This document shows positions 52,292-61,152 of a DNA stretch of 64,000 nucleotides, one piece after another. This stretch comes from CAVURS01 sp963795385. GTDB lineage: Bacteria > Actinomycetota > Actinomycetes > Actinomycetales > CAVURS01. Location: positions 682,001 to 746,000 of the forward strand of contig CAWCHK010000014.1 in assembly GCA_963795385.1 (NCBI GenBank). Direction: 5' to 3'. The position numbers were made by a program, and so were the translations under genes. Each line of letters opens with the position of its first letter. Position 1 is the stretch's first letter. The notes under the pieces are model-generated. The model saw only the letters and a program-made list of their open reading frames with translations. It was not told the DNA's origin and did not search any database.

Positions 52292-52933
52292 CTACCCGAT
52301 CAGCTGGGCGATGAGCGTGTCGGCGAGCCAGGCCCGGTAGCGCTTGGTCGACCATCGGCGCTGGTCAACGAGGAGTCGGTAGAGGTCGGGCCCCCCGAGG
52401 GCGAAGAGTAGGTCGGCGGCGTGGTCGAGGCTAACGCCCGCCCGTAGGGCCCCCTTCTTCTTCAACAGGTCGGCCACGGTACGTGCCCCGATCGAGCGTT
52501 GCCGCAGACTCTCGGCGTACAGGTCGCGCAACTGTGGCTCGGCGTCGGCCGCTGCGGCGAGGACGCCTTCGATCCCGGCGGCCCGTTGGTTGATGGAGGC
52601 GATGTTGCGTACATGCAGGTGCACGGCCTGGCGTTGGTCGGGTTCGTCGACTACCTCACGGAACCAGGCCCGCTCGCGGATCGGAACCGGCTCGTCGTCG
52701 CCGGCCAAGGCCTGGTCGCGTAACAGCTTGAGGAGTTCCACCTTGCTGCCGAGTGTCGCGAACACTGTGGCCCGGGCGACGTTGGCCAGCCGCGCAATGT
52801 CGTCGATAGAGCTGGCGGCGAAGCCTGTACTCAGAAACAGGCTGCGGGCGGCGTCGAGAATGTCAGTCCGTGTCTGGGCCGCCTGTAACTGTCGCCTCGT
52901 CGGTGCAGTGCTCCCAGCGGTCGCCTTGGCCAC
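52292..52933 (-). CDS. TetR family transcriptional regulator
   Basis: A 213-residue repressor. The helix-turn-helix is RTDILDAARSLFLSTGFAAS and SIDDIARLANVARATVFATL (residues 22-61). The ligand-binding part has the actinobacterial pattern VHLHVRNIASINQRAAGIEG and HAADLLFALGGPDLYRLLVD. ATG 52933 is divergent from the SnoaL-like gene at 53017, and the operator-like palindrome between them suggests it represses that gene and itself. Confidence 0.9.
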   Translation of the reverse strand: MAKATAGSTAPTRRQLQAAQTRTDILDAARSLFLSTGFAASSIDDIARLANVARATVFATLGSKVELLKLLRDQALAGDDEPVPIRERAWFREVVDEPDQRQAVHLHVRNIASINQRAAGIEGVLAAAADAEPQLRDLYAESLRQRSIGARTVADLLKKKGALRAGVSLDHAADLLFALGGPDLYRLLVDQRRWSTKRYRAWLADTLIAQLIG

Positions 52934-52968
52934 CGCCCCATCGTAGTCACCAGCCAGTCAGTAGCATG

Positions 52969-53000
52969 CTAGTCTGATGACTAGGTAGTAAGTCTGATGA
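52969..53000. promoter_or_regulatory. TetR operator between the regulator and the SnoaL gene
   Basis: CTAGTC-TGAT-GACTAG (52969-52984) is a perfect palindrome with a four-base centre. The right part AGTCTGATGA is repeated at 52991-53000, so a second half-operator is possible. The region is rich in A and T compared with its surroundings. Confidence 0.72.
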
Positions 53001-53016
53001 GAAATGGATCTCAAAC

Positions 53017-53640
53017 ATGAGTGAGTCGCAGCGGGTGTTGGCTTCCGAGGAGCCGTTGCGGTCGGCGCTGGAGGAGCCGAGCGCAATAGAGGTCGTCCGC
53101 GCCCAGTTCCGAGCGATGGAGTCCGGCGATCCGGCGCTGGCCCAACGGACTATTTCGCCGGACCACGTCAACTACATGGCCTCCGACGAGCCGCCAGCTT
53201 GTGCCGAGCCCGGGGTCGCTGGGTTTCTGGCCACTAGCGCGTGGCTACGCTCGGCGTTCTCCGAACTGCGCTTCGAGGAGATCGCCTACGCGGTCAACGC
53301 CGACCAGGTCTTCTGCCAGGTGCGGATGCACGCCGTCCACACCGGGCCCTTCGTCGTCTTTCCGCCCGGCCGCTCGCCCGAAGTCTTTCCAGCCACAGGT
53401 GTGCGATTCACGGCTGAGCAGGTGCACATCTTCGAGGTCCGGGACGGCCGCACGACCACACACCGTGCGGTGCGAGACGACCTGGGGATGATGTCGCAGC
53501 TCGGCTTCATCCCTCCCGGGCCGGCCGTGGCGGCGCGCCTGTTCGTCGTACACGTCACTGGGCGGGCACGTCGTGCGGTCCGCGAGGCGATCGAGCTCTC
53601 CACCCGGGCCGCCCGCACCCTCACATCGCCGCAGGAATGA
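53017..53640 (+). CDS. SnoaL-like (NTF2-fold) protein
   Basis: A 207-residue protein. Residues 25-150 have the SnoaL/NTF2 pattern (EVVRAQFRAMESGDPALAQR, HVNYMASDEPPACAEPGVAG, then FRAVNADQ-like AYAVNADQVFCQVRMHAVHT and THRAVRDDLGMMSQLGFIPP). The C-terminal 50 residues are an Arg/Ala-rich helix not typical of the family. ATG 53017 has no clear ribosome binding site. It is probably the main target of the divergent TetR repressor. Confidence 0.85.
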   Translation: MSESQRVLASEEPLRSALEEPSAIEVVRAQFRAMESGDPALAQRTISPDHVNYMASDEPPACAEPGVAGFLATSAWLRSAFSELRFEEIAYAVNADQVFCQVRMHAVHTGPFVVFPPGRSPEVFPATGVRFTAEQVHIFEVRDGRTTTHRAVRDDLGMMSQLGFIPPGPAVAARLFVVHVTGRARRAVREAIELSTRAARTLTSPQE

Positions 53641-53724
53641 GGACGGGGTAGGCATCTCTGCTGAGCACGGTCTCCGGCAACAGCAGTACACCCCCTACGC
53701 TGCGCGTCACACCGCCGCGACGGC

Positions 53725-53743
53725 TCCTCCTGAGCCAGGAGGA
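53725..53743 (-). terminator. Short hairpin after the response regulator
   Basis: TCCTCCTG-AGC-CAGGAGGA is a perfect 8-bp stem with a three-base loop, six bases beyond the response-regulator stop on the minus strand. Confidence 0.5.
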
Positions 53744-53749
53744 CGACCG

Positions 53750-54406
53750 TCAGTTCGTCGGCGCCCTGCCCAGGCCGGCGTCGCGGGCGCGGACGATGGC
53801 CTCTGGTCGGTCGGCGACCTGGAGCTTGAGGAAGATCGCGGAGACGTGGTTGGCCACGGTCTTGGAGGCGACGCCGAGCCGGTGGCCGATCGCGGCGTTG
53901 TTCATCCCGCCGGCCAGCAGATCCAGGACGTCGCGCTCGCGCTGCGTGAGCTCGGGAAACGGCACCGGCGAAGCGCCAGCCGGCGGCGCCTGCAGCGAGG
54001 CGAGCACTCGCTGTGCCACGCCGTTCCCGAAGATCGCCTGCCCGGCCGCGACCGAGGTGATGGCGCGGGCGATGTCCTCCTGCTCGACCCCCTTGACGAG
54101 ATACCCGCGAGCCCCGGCCCGCATGGCGGCGAAGACCGACTCGTCGTCGTCGTGCATCGTCAGCACCAGGACCGCCACCGAAGGAGCGACTCGGGCGAGC
54201 TCACGGGTCGCGGCGATCCCGTCGAGCTCGGGCATGTGCAGGTCGAGCAGAGCGACGTCGGGCTTCGTGGCGACGACCTCACGCACGGCCGCCCGACCGT
54301 CAGCCGCGACCGCAACCACCTCGAACTCCGGCAGGGATCCCAGCAGGGCAGTGAGGCCGGCCCGCACGATCGGGTGGTCGTCGGCCACCACGACGCGGAT
54401 GCTCAC
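53750..54406 (-). CDS. NarL-type response regulator
   Basis: A 218-residue two-component regulator. The receiver domain (1-120) has the acidic pair D9-D10 (VVADDHP), the phosphoacceptor D55 (LLDLHMPELDG), the Thr in VLTMHDDD and the Lys in YLVKG. The C-terminal LuxR/GerE domain (about 150-212) has LTQRERDVLDLLAGGMNNAA and SKTVANHVSAIFLKLQV. GTG 54406 overlaps the stop of the histidine kinase (GTGA), so the two are translated together. Confidence 0.93.
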   Translation of the reverse strand: MSIRVVVADDHPIVRAGLTALLGSLPEFEVVAVAADGRAAVREVVATKPDVALLDLHMPELDGIAATRELARVAPSVAVLVLTMHDDDESVFAAMRAGARGYLVKGVEQEDIARAITSVAAGQAIFGNGVAQRVLASLQAPPAGASPVPFPELTQRERDVLDLLAGGMNNAAIGHRLGVASKTVANHVSAIFLKLQVADRPEAIVRARDAGLGRAPTN

Positions 54407-56405
54407 CCGGCGCCCAGCGGGATCGACAGGAAGACGCGCCCACCCGATGTCGTCGGACCGGCCTCGAAGCGAGCGCCCACCTCGGCGGCCCGCTCACGCA
54501 TCGCGCTCAGCCCCACGCCGGGTGTCCAGGCCGTGGCGACCAGCCCGTCGTCGAGGACGGACACGTCGAGCGAGCCGTTGCAACTGATCTCGATGACCGC
54601 CCCGCGCGCTCCCGCGTGCCGCGTCACGTTGAGCAGGGCCTCGGTCGCGACTCGGTAGGCGACGACCTCGACGGCCGCGGGCAGCGCGGGGAGCGCCTCG
54701 GGTGCGACGAGCCGTACGTCGACGATGCTGCCGTCGTCACGTCGCCGCAGCGCGTCCACCCGCTCGTTGAGGGCGCCGAGCAGCCCGAGCTCGTCCAGGG
54801 CCGGTGGGCGGAGGTCGTCGATGAGGCGCCGCACCTCTCCGATCGCCGTACGGGTGTCGCGGCGCAGCGAGCCCAGCAGCTGTCGGCTCTGCTCGGGGTC
54901 GCGGTCGAGGAAGTTGGTGGCCGCGTCGGCCGCCAGCGCCAGGCCGGTCAGGGTGGGCCCCAGTCCGTCATGCAGGTCGCGGCGCAGCCGCCGCCGCTCC
55001 TCTTCGCGAGCCACGACGATCCGCGAGCGGGACCGCTCCAGGTCGCCGGACAGGCGCAACGCGCCGAGCGCGACGGCCAGCGGTGCCGCGACCAGCTGCA
55101 ATGCGGGCAGGTCGTCCTCTCCCAGCACCTTCTCGCCCGGGCGCAGCCCAATCTTCAGCTGCCCCACCGCGTTTCCCGCGTAGGTCAGGGGCAGGACGGC
55201 AATGTTGGCCGGTGCTGTCCCGTCGGCGGCCAGGGTCGTCTCCTGGTCGGTGAGCGCGACATAGGGCAGCCGTAGTGCGGCACGCAGGGACGACACGACC
55301 CCCGCCAGGCCGCGCTCTCCGCCGGCGGCGAGGTGCTCACTCAGCCGTTCGGCGACGCGGGCCGGGTCGCCGCGGTCGCCGTACGTCCAGCGGTCGACCT
55401 CACGCTGCAGCCGGGGCAGCAACGGAGCCAGCGCCACCGCCACCAGAGCGGTCAGCAGGGCGGACCTGCGGCCGGCGTCCTGGAGAGCTGTGCCGAGCAG
55501 GGCGACCAGCGCGCCGTACGCCGCGAGCGCGGCCAGCGAGAGCAGCAGCCAGGCCAGCGCGCGGGAGAGCACCAGCCGGATGTCGAGCAGCTGATGTCGG
55601 ACCACCGCGACCCCGATCGCCAGCGGTATCAACGGTATCGAGAAGAGGACGACCACCGGCGTCCCGGCCACGAACGACCAGGGCAGCACCGCGGCCACCA
55701 CGATGACCCCGGCCAGGAGCAGCCACAGCAGCTGCCGCCGTCCGGTCTCGTCGGCGTGGCGGTAGCGCACGACCAGGGCCACGACGCCGACCGCCAAGGC
55801 CACCAGCACGCGCGCCTCGGAGACGGCCCAGAGCCAGTCGAGCGAGTGGTACGCCCGACATCGTGAGGTAGCCCCGGGGCAAGCCGTCCGCTACCGGTGT
55901 GGGGTCGCCCATCATCTCCGTGACGAACAGCGGCGCGGTGGCCACGAGGACCCACGCCACCGGACGCCAGCGACGGCTCGGCAGCTGGCCGTTGGGGAAG
56001 GACAGCAGCGCCAGCGGGAGGAACAGCGTGATCGACCAGGGCCACGAGAACATGAAGAGCGTGATGAGCGACCGCAGCAGCAGCTGCGGGCCGTGGTGGT
56101 CATAGACCAGCTGAGCCAGCGGCACCGCGAGAGTGCTCGTCGCGTGGCCGAGCCCGTCGGCGATCAGCAGCCAGCACAACGCGTTCCGCGGGCGATGCCA
56201 GGCGATGAGCAGCCCGCTCCCGGCGAACGACGCACCCATCAGCCCGTTGGAGGCCATGAAGGTCGAGAGCAGCCGCTCCCAGCCGAAGCCGGCGGGGATT
56301 GCGAGGACCAGGCCGAGCGACCACCTCGAGCAGCGCCAACCCGCCCAGGACGAGCGCGGTACGGCGCAGCCAGCCATCGGCGGCGACTGGCTCGCGCTGC
56401 TGCAT
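54403..56405 (-). pseudogene. Membrane histidine kinase (NarX/LiaS type, two frameshifts)
   Basis: The partner kinase of the response regulator. The repaired protein, about 666 residues from ATG 56405, has several N-terminal membrane helices (WERLLSTFMASNGLMGASFA, LITLFMFSWPWSITLFLPLA, then VLVALAVGVVALVVRYRHAD and LLWLLLAGVIVVAAVLPWSF), a GAF-like region, and the HisKA_3 motif EERRRLRRDLHDGLGPTLTG with the phosphorylated His. The HATPase_c domain carries YRVATEALLNVTRHA and VGLSAMRERAAEVG. An extra base near 56321 and another near 55852-55854 (gene strand GGCGTACC for GGCTACC) break the frame within and after the N-terminal helices. The catalytic part is intact from 55809 downward. Confidence 0.85.
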
Positions 56406-56574
56406 GGCTCATTGTGACCCGCCAGCGTGCCCGGTCACCCAGGAATGCGTTCCCGGATCACCGGGGAGATCTCCGGGCACCGCCGGGCTTGCGGACCCTG
56501 CCGTGCGGGGTGCGCGTCGGAGCCATCGTCGGGCCTGGCCGGATCCGCCGGTCACGACTCCCTGGAGGTTCTCC

Positions 56575-56928
56575 ATGTCTCGCTCCTTCCGCGCCGGTCT
56601 GGTGATCCTCGGCGTGCTCTCGCTCCTCGACGTCGCCGGGCCGCTGATGACGAACGGCGACGACCCGCCGATGTGGGTCGCCCTCGTCGACGCCGTGATC
56701 GGGCTGGCCAGCCTGTTCTGCGTGTGGCTGGCCTGGCGCGGTCAGCGTCGCGCGGTGCTCCCGCTCGTCGTACTCCGGCTGGTGTCCGCGGCCAGCGCGG
56801 CTCCGGCGTTCTTCGTCTCCGACGTGCCCGCCCCGGTGCGGGTGCTGGCCGCAGGGATCGTGCTGCTCACGCTCGCGGCGGTCGCCATGGTCGTCGGAGC
56901 GCGGGGCGAGCGGATGGTGACGGCATGA
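56575..56928 (+). CDS. Small integral membrane protein
   Basis: A 117-residue protein with about four hydrophobic segments (AGLVILGVLSLLDVAGPLM; MWVALVDAVIGLASLFCVWLA; AVLPLVVLRLVSAASAAPAF; VLAAGIVLLTLAAVAMVVGA). No family is recognised. A GGAGG ribosome binding site lies seven bases before ATG 56575. Its stop overlaps the next gene (ATGA), and the pair is divergent from the two-component system, which makes them candidate targets. Confidence 0.75.
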   Translation: MSRSFRAGLVILGVLSLLDVAGPLMTNGDDPPMWVALVDAVIGLASLFCVWLAWRGQRRAVLPLVVLRLVSAASAAPAFFVSDVPAPVRVLAAGIVLLTLAAVAMVVGARGERMVTA

Positions 56929-57644
56929 CCGCCGTGATGGCGCCGCGGGAGGCGGCGCCGCGCGCCGATCTGCGCCGGGCCAGTCGGATTCTCGGCGCGG
57001 TGCTGCTGCCCATCGGACCGCTCGCCGTCGCCATCCTTCGGTTCGTCCTGCCCTACACGACCAACCAGTCGCCAAGCGCGGCCGTCCGGGAAGTGGCCGC
57101 CCACCAAGGTGTCCAGAACGCCGTCGTGTGGCTCGGCCTGCTCGCCGGCCTCACCTTGGTGCCGGGGGTGATCTACGCCGGTCGGGTCGTCGGACGGACA
57201 TCACCCCGGCTGGCCGCCGTCGCCACCGTCCTGCTGGTGCTGGGCTACATCTCCCTCTCGTGGCTCACCGTCGGGGATGCGTACCTGCTCTTCGGCGTCC
57301 GGCACCACCTGCCGGCCGCCACCCTGGTCGCGATGTACAACGGCGTGCACCCCGCGGCTTCCGTGGCCGCGGGCCTGTTCGTCGCCGGACATGTCCTCGG
57401 CACCGTCTTGCTGGGCATCGCCATGCTGCGCGGGCGGGTCGTGCCGACGTGGGCGGCCATCGCCACGCTCGTGGCCCAGCCGATCCACTTCGTGGCCGCG
57501 GTCGTCGTCGGCAGCCACGCCCTCGACCTGGTGGGGTGGGGTCTCAACGCCGTGGGTTTCGCCGCTCTGTCGCTCGCGCTGCTCCGGCTCACTGACGACC
57601 AGTGGGCGCCGGCGCCAGCGCCGGCGGTGCCGTCGAGCAGCTGA
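56925..57644 (+). CDS. Membrane protein, DUF4386-like
   Basis: A 239-residue protein with about six hydrophobic segments (ILGAVLLPIGPLAVAILRFV; NAVVWLGLLAGLTLVPGVIY; LAAVATVLLVLGYISLSWLT; AAGLFVAGHVLGTVLLGIAM; AAIATLVAQPIHFVAAVVVG; LVGWGLNAVGFAALSLALLR). The layout is like DUF4386-type membrane proteins, though I cannot be sure of the family. It overlaps the preceding membrane protein and ends at a hairpin. Confidence 0.72.
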   Translation: MTAVMAPREAAPRADLRRASRILGAVLLPIGPLAVAILRFVLPYTTNQSPSAAVREVAAHQGVQNAVVWLGLLAGLTLVPGVIYAGRVVGRTSPRLAAVATVLLVLGYISLSWLTVGDAYLLFGVRHHLPAATLVAMYNGVHPAASVAAGLFVAGHVLGTVLLGIAMLRGRVVPTWAAIATLVAQPIHFVAAVVVGSHALDLVGWGLNAVGFAALSLALLRLTDDQWAPAPAPAVPSSS

Positions 57645-57672
57645 CGTCTAAATCTCGCTGAGGCCGGTGGCG

Positions 57673-57706
57673 GATGACGGGGTGGCGCTGTTGCCACCTC
57701 GTCATC
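57673..57706 (+). terminator. Terminator after the membrane-protein pair
   Basis: GATGACGGGGTGGC, six-base loop, GCCACCTCGTCATC: a 14-bp stem with one G/T pair. It lies 29 bases after the stop at 57644. The rest of the gap 57707-57982 holds no recognised feature. Confidence 0.7.
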
Positions 57707-57982
57707 GCAGCGGCACGCTGCGCCGAACGGAGGGCAGAACTGCCCGAGCCGGCCCCTCGAGGCCGACTCGAACGCACTTCTGACCTCCTGGCGGTTCAAC
57801 CACCAAGGCCCCCAGCCGCGGAGTGGTCGCGGTCCTGCCGCCGCCGTGCGGGAGTGCGCGTCAGCAGTCAGTCTCGAAGACCAGGACCCCTCACCCTGAT
57901 CGTCCGCGCAGTAGTCGCCGCCCCGGTCGTCCACGGACACGAAGGTGGCCCGAAGGATGCAGAGTTCGCGCTCCGTGCGATG

Positions 57983-58333
57983 TCAGATCACCAGAAGGAT
58001 CGCCACGGCGACGGCGAGGAGCGTGGCCGAGGTCAGCCAGGTCAGGGAGGCGGCCGGGAGTGGCCGTCGTTCCCTGAGTGCCTTCTCAACTCGCGCCCAT
58101 CGCAGCGCCGCGGCAGCGGCGCAGAGGCCGCCCAGCGCGACCAGAGCTGAGGCCAGGATCGCGCGCATGGTGGGGGTCGCCACATTGAAGGCGTCGATGG
58201 CCACGCCGCCGCCCATGAGACCCAAAGACGTTCGGACCCAGGCGAGGAAGGTTCGCTCGTTGGCCAATGTGAAGCGGTAGTCGGGCTCTTCACCGGCGTC
58301 GTAGACCCAGGTGGGTCGACGGTGAGACTGCAT
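57983..58333 (-). CDS. DUF202 (YidH family) membrane protein
   Basis: A 116-residue protein of the DUF202 family. The hallmark NERTFLAWVRTSLGLMGGGV is at about residues 24-43, followed by three hydrophobic segments. Function unknown. ATG 58333 follows a good AAGGAGGC ribosome binding site. It is divergent from the sugar-acid operon, 88 bases away. Confidence 0.92.
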   Translation of the reverse strand: MQSHRRPTWVYDAGEEPDYRFTLANERTFLAWVRTSLGLMGGGVAIDAFNVATPTMRAILASALVALGGLCAAAAALRWARVEKALRERRPLPAASLTWLTSATLLAVAVAILLVI

Positions 58334-58370
58334 CGGGTTGCCTCCTTCTCAGTGGTTCGTGCCGAGGCGG

Positions 58371-58413
58371 TTGACACTCATCCTGTATTAGTTTCTACTA
58401 GGTAGGAACCCAG
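58371..58413 (+). promoter_or_regulatory. Promoter and possible operator of the sugar-acid operon
   Basis: TTGACA (58371-58376), a 17-base spacer and TCTACT (58394-58399) form a consensus-like sigma-A/HrdB promoter. An imperfect inverted repeat (TAGT-TTCT-ACTA, 58389-58400, with partly pairing flanks CCTGTAT and GGTAGG) overlaps the -10, as a GntR- or LacI-type operator would. The transcript has a short leader with AGGAGG before ATG 58422. The regulator is not in the window. Confidence 0.65.
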
Positions 58414-58421
58414 GAGGTGAA

Positions 58422-59525
58422 ATGCCGAGGACGCTCGAACTGCTCGAGTCGCGGGTCACGACGCGCACGAGATGGCATTTCCTCGCGCTGACCCATGCGG
58501 GCGGCCGGTCTGTGGGGGAGTGCTCGGACTCGGGTGATCCTCGTAGTCTGGCCCGTTGGTTGGCGGGTGTTGTGCCGGTCCTCTTCGGTCGGGACCTGAT
58601 CGACGAGCGCGACGAGATCCTGACCGATCTGCGCGCCGACGTCGCCGGCCGCGACCCGGCTGGACGGTTCGCCGCCGCGACGGGCCTCGGCGGGCTCGAG
58701 CAGCTCATGCTCGACCTCGCGGCCCGTCGAGCCGGAGAGCCGTTGTGGAAGTGGCTCGACTCAGCGCCGCCGGCACCGATTCCGGTCTACGCAAACGTCA
58801 ACCGCATGCCTGGTGGTCGCAGCCCGGCTGACGTGGCCGGCATGGCTGCGGCCGCGGTCGATGCGGGTTTCACGGCGATCAAGTGCGCGCCGTTCGACGA
58901 GCCCGAGTCAGGTCGCCCACTCGCTGAGGTGGGCCTGGAGCGGCTGCGGATGGTACGTCGCGCCGTGGGCGACCAAGTCACCTTGCAGGTGGACTGTCAC
59001 GAGCGAATCCCCGTCGATGAGGTGCATTCACTGCTGCCCGAGCTCGAAGAAGCCGGAGTGGCGTGGCTGGAGGACGCCGTCGGCATCGATGACGTCGACC
59101 AGCTGGCTGGGCTCAAGGCCGCCACCACCATCCCCCTGGCCGGCGGCGAGACCATGTTCGATGCCGCCGAGGCGCGCGCTGCGGTGGCCCGCGGAGCGCT
59201 CGACATCCTGATGCCCGACGTCAAGCACGCCGGTGGAGTTCGCCAGGTCCTCGAGATCGCGCGTTCCCTACCCCAACTCGCCATCTCGCCGCACAACCCC
59301 TCAGGCCCGGTCGCCACGGCGGCAAGTGCTCAGCTCTTCACGGCGTGCCCCAACTCCACCGTGCTGGAGTACGCCTTCGGAGAGACCGACTGGCGCTCAG
59401 AGCTCGTGGGGGGCCACGAGCTGGTCACTCACGGTCAGCTCCACCTCGACGACCACCCCGGTCTCGGGGTGGAACTCGACACCACCCATCCCAGTATCCG
59501 CGTCCTGTGGTCTGCTCTCGTCTAG
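58422..59525 (+). CDS. Enolase-superfamily dehydratase/racemase (mandelate racemase type)
   Basis: A 367-residue member of the mandelate-racemase/galactonate-dehydratase group. Magnesium ligands are the Asp of LQVDCHERI, the Glu of WLEDAVG and the Glu of AGGETMFD. The segment ISPHNPSGPVATAAS carries the His base typical of acid-sugar dehydratases of this group, and the AIKCAPFDEP strand takes the place of the KxK motif. It probably removes water from an aldonic or uronic acid. It is the first gene of an operon with a transporter, a lactonase and an SDR, which supports a role in sugar-acid breakdown. RBS AGGAGG. Confidence 0.88.
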   Translation: MPRTLELLESRVTTRTRWHFLALTHAGGRSVGECSDSGDPRSLARWLAGVVPVLFGRDLIDERDEILTDLRADVAGRDPAGRFAAATGLGGLEQLMLDLAARRAGEPLWKWLDSAPPAPIPVYANVNRMPGGRSPADVAGMAAAAVDAGFTAIKCAPFDEPESGRPLAEVGLERLRMVRRAVGDQVTLQVDCHERIPVDEVHSLLPELEEAGVAWLEDAVGIDDVDQLAGLKAATTIPLAGGETMFDAAEARAAVARGALDILMPDVKHAGGVRQVLEIARSLPQLAISPHNPSGPVATAASAQLFTACPNSTVLEYAFGETDWRSELVGGHELVTHGQLHLDDHPGLGVELDTTHPSIRVLWSALV

Positions 59526-59533
59526 GAGTGATG

Positions 59534-61099
59534 ATGTCCAAGCCCACCCTGTCCACACCACGTCGGTGCGCTCTCGTCGCGGGTGCGCTGCTGGCCAGCA
59601 GCGCCTTGCTCCTGTCTGGTTGCAAGTCGGCGGCCAACCAGTCCGACAGCGGGTCCGGCCAGCCGGTTCGAGGCGGCACGCTGTCGATCGTCCAAAGCGC
59701 CGACATCGCTCCGGCGACATTCATGTCCCAGAACAACCCCAACTTCGCGATGATCCGGACGGTCTTCAACAGCTTGACCTCCTACGACCACAAGACCCTT
59801 CGGCCTCAGCCCGAGCTGGCGACCAGCTGGAAGGTGTCGCCCGACGGCACGTCGATAACGCTCGACCTCCGGCAGGGTGTGAAGTACAGCACCGGGCGGG
59901 CGTTCACCGCTGCAGACGTCATCTTCAGCATCCAGGCGATGCAGCGGACGGACGTCTCAACCCAGCTCAAGCATGTCGCGAACGCCATCACCGACATGAA
60001 GGCAGTCGACGACCACACCGTCACGCTGCACCTCGCGCACCCTGTCTCGAACCTCTTCGACATGTTCGAGATGATGCCGATCGTCGACAAGTCAACGTTC
60101 GCCGACCTGCTCGCCGGCAAGAAGTTCATCGGCACCGGCCCCTTCGAGGTCTCCAGCTACACACCCGGTTCGGGCGTCAAGCTGGTCCGGAACCCGAACT
60201 ACTGGATCAAGGGCCGGCCCTACCTCGACGGGATCAACATCAGCGTCGAGAGCCAGTCGCAGTCGATGCTGTCCTCGTTGAAGTCCGGCCAGAGCCAGCT
60301 CGCGCTGGACATGGCTCCCCTCGACGTCGCGTCGCTGAAGGGTGACCCCGGCTACGACGTGATCGCCTCAGATGCCGACGACTCTGACTACTACGTCGCC
60401 TCCAACGTCTCGATCGCGCCGCTGAACCAGCCTCAGGTCCGGCAGGGCATCGCGTGGGCCATCGACCGGAACCGGATCCTGAAGCAGGCGCTGGGCGGAA
60501 TCGGCCAGACCAGCTCACTGCCCTGGTCGCCCAGCTCGCCCGCGTACGACGCGCAGAAGGCCGCGACGTACAGCCAGAACCTCGGCAAGGCCAAACAGCT
60601 CATCGACGGGGCCGGCGCCAAGGGCGCCTCGGTGAAGGTGGCCTACAACGCGGGCTTCGCCACCAACCAGTCGATCGCCGAGATCGTCCAGTACAACCTC
60701 AAGCAAGCGGGACTGAAGGCTCAGCTCGTGCCACTCCAAGCGCCCGAATTCTTCAGCAAGCTCACCGCGGGCGGGATGCCCGGACTGTTCGTCAACGTCC
60801 ACGGCTTCAACCAGCTCTCGCCGGCGACGCTCGTGAAGGGGGCGTTCCCGTTCAACGCGGACAAGAACGCCTCAGGCTTCGCCTCCGACCAGTACCGGAC
60901 GCTCGCCGGGCAGATCTGGCAGGTCCCCAGCGGCCAGAAGGCCAACTTCGCTCCGCTGAACGACTTCCTGCTGCATCAGCAGTTCGTCAGTGACCTCGTG
61001 GTCAGCTCGCACACCTTCACCATCTCCTCGAAGCTGCACGGTGTCGCCTACAACATGTACGACTACCTGGACCTCGACAACGCTTACCTGGACAAGTAG
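59534..61099 (+). CDS. Opp/Dpp-type ABC transporter substrate-binding lipoprotein
   Basis: A 521-residue SBP_bac_5 family protein. The lipobox LLSGC lies near residue 30. It shows QPVRGGTLSIVQSADIAPAT, LTSYDHKTLRPQPELATSWK with VSPDGTSITLDLRQGVKYST and GRAFTAADVIFSIQAM, and FIGTGPFEVSSYTPGSGVKL, all canonical. This family takes peptides but also oligosaccharides and sugar derivatives. An AGGAG lies five bases before ATG 59534; ATG 59531 and GTG 59528 are alternatives. It is followed by its two permeases. Confidence 0.92.
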   Translation: MSKPTLSTPRRCALVAGALLASSALLLSGCKSAANQSDSGSGQPVRGGTLSIVQSADIAPATFMSQNNPNFAMIRTVFNSLTSYDHKTLRPQPELATSWKVSPDGTSITLDLRQGVKYSTGRAFTAADVIFSIQAMQRTDVSTQLKHVANAITDMKAVDDHTVTLHLAHPVSNLFDMFEMMPIVDKSTFADLLAGKKFIGTGPFEVSSYTPGSGVKLVRNPNYWIKGRPYLDGINISVESQSQSMLSSLKSGQSQLALDMAPLDVASLKGDPGYDVIASDADDSDYYVASNVSIAPLNQPQVRQGIAWAIDRNRILKQALGGIGQTSSLPWSPSSPAYDAQKAATYSQNLGKAKQLIDGAGAKGASVKVAYNAGFATNQSIAEIVQYNLKQAGLKAQLVPLQAPEFFSKLTAGGMPGLFVNVHGFNQLSPATLVKGAFPFNADKNASGFASDQYRTLAGQIWQVPSGQKANFAPLNDFLLHQQFVSDLVVSSHTFTISSKLHGVAYNMYDYLDLDNAYLDK

Positions 61100-61152
61100 C
61101 CCGACCAGCGTCGCGATCGAGCTGTCGGCCGAGAGTCGGAGGAGGTGATCTC

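Noticed and set aside
56465..56474. GGAGATCTCC palindrome between the histidine kinase and the membrane-protein pair as a response-regulator site
   Set aside because: A single 10-base palindrome without repeated copies or correct placing relative to a promoter is too weak.
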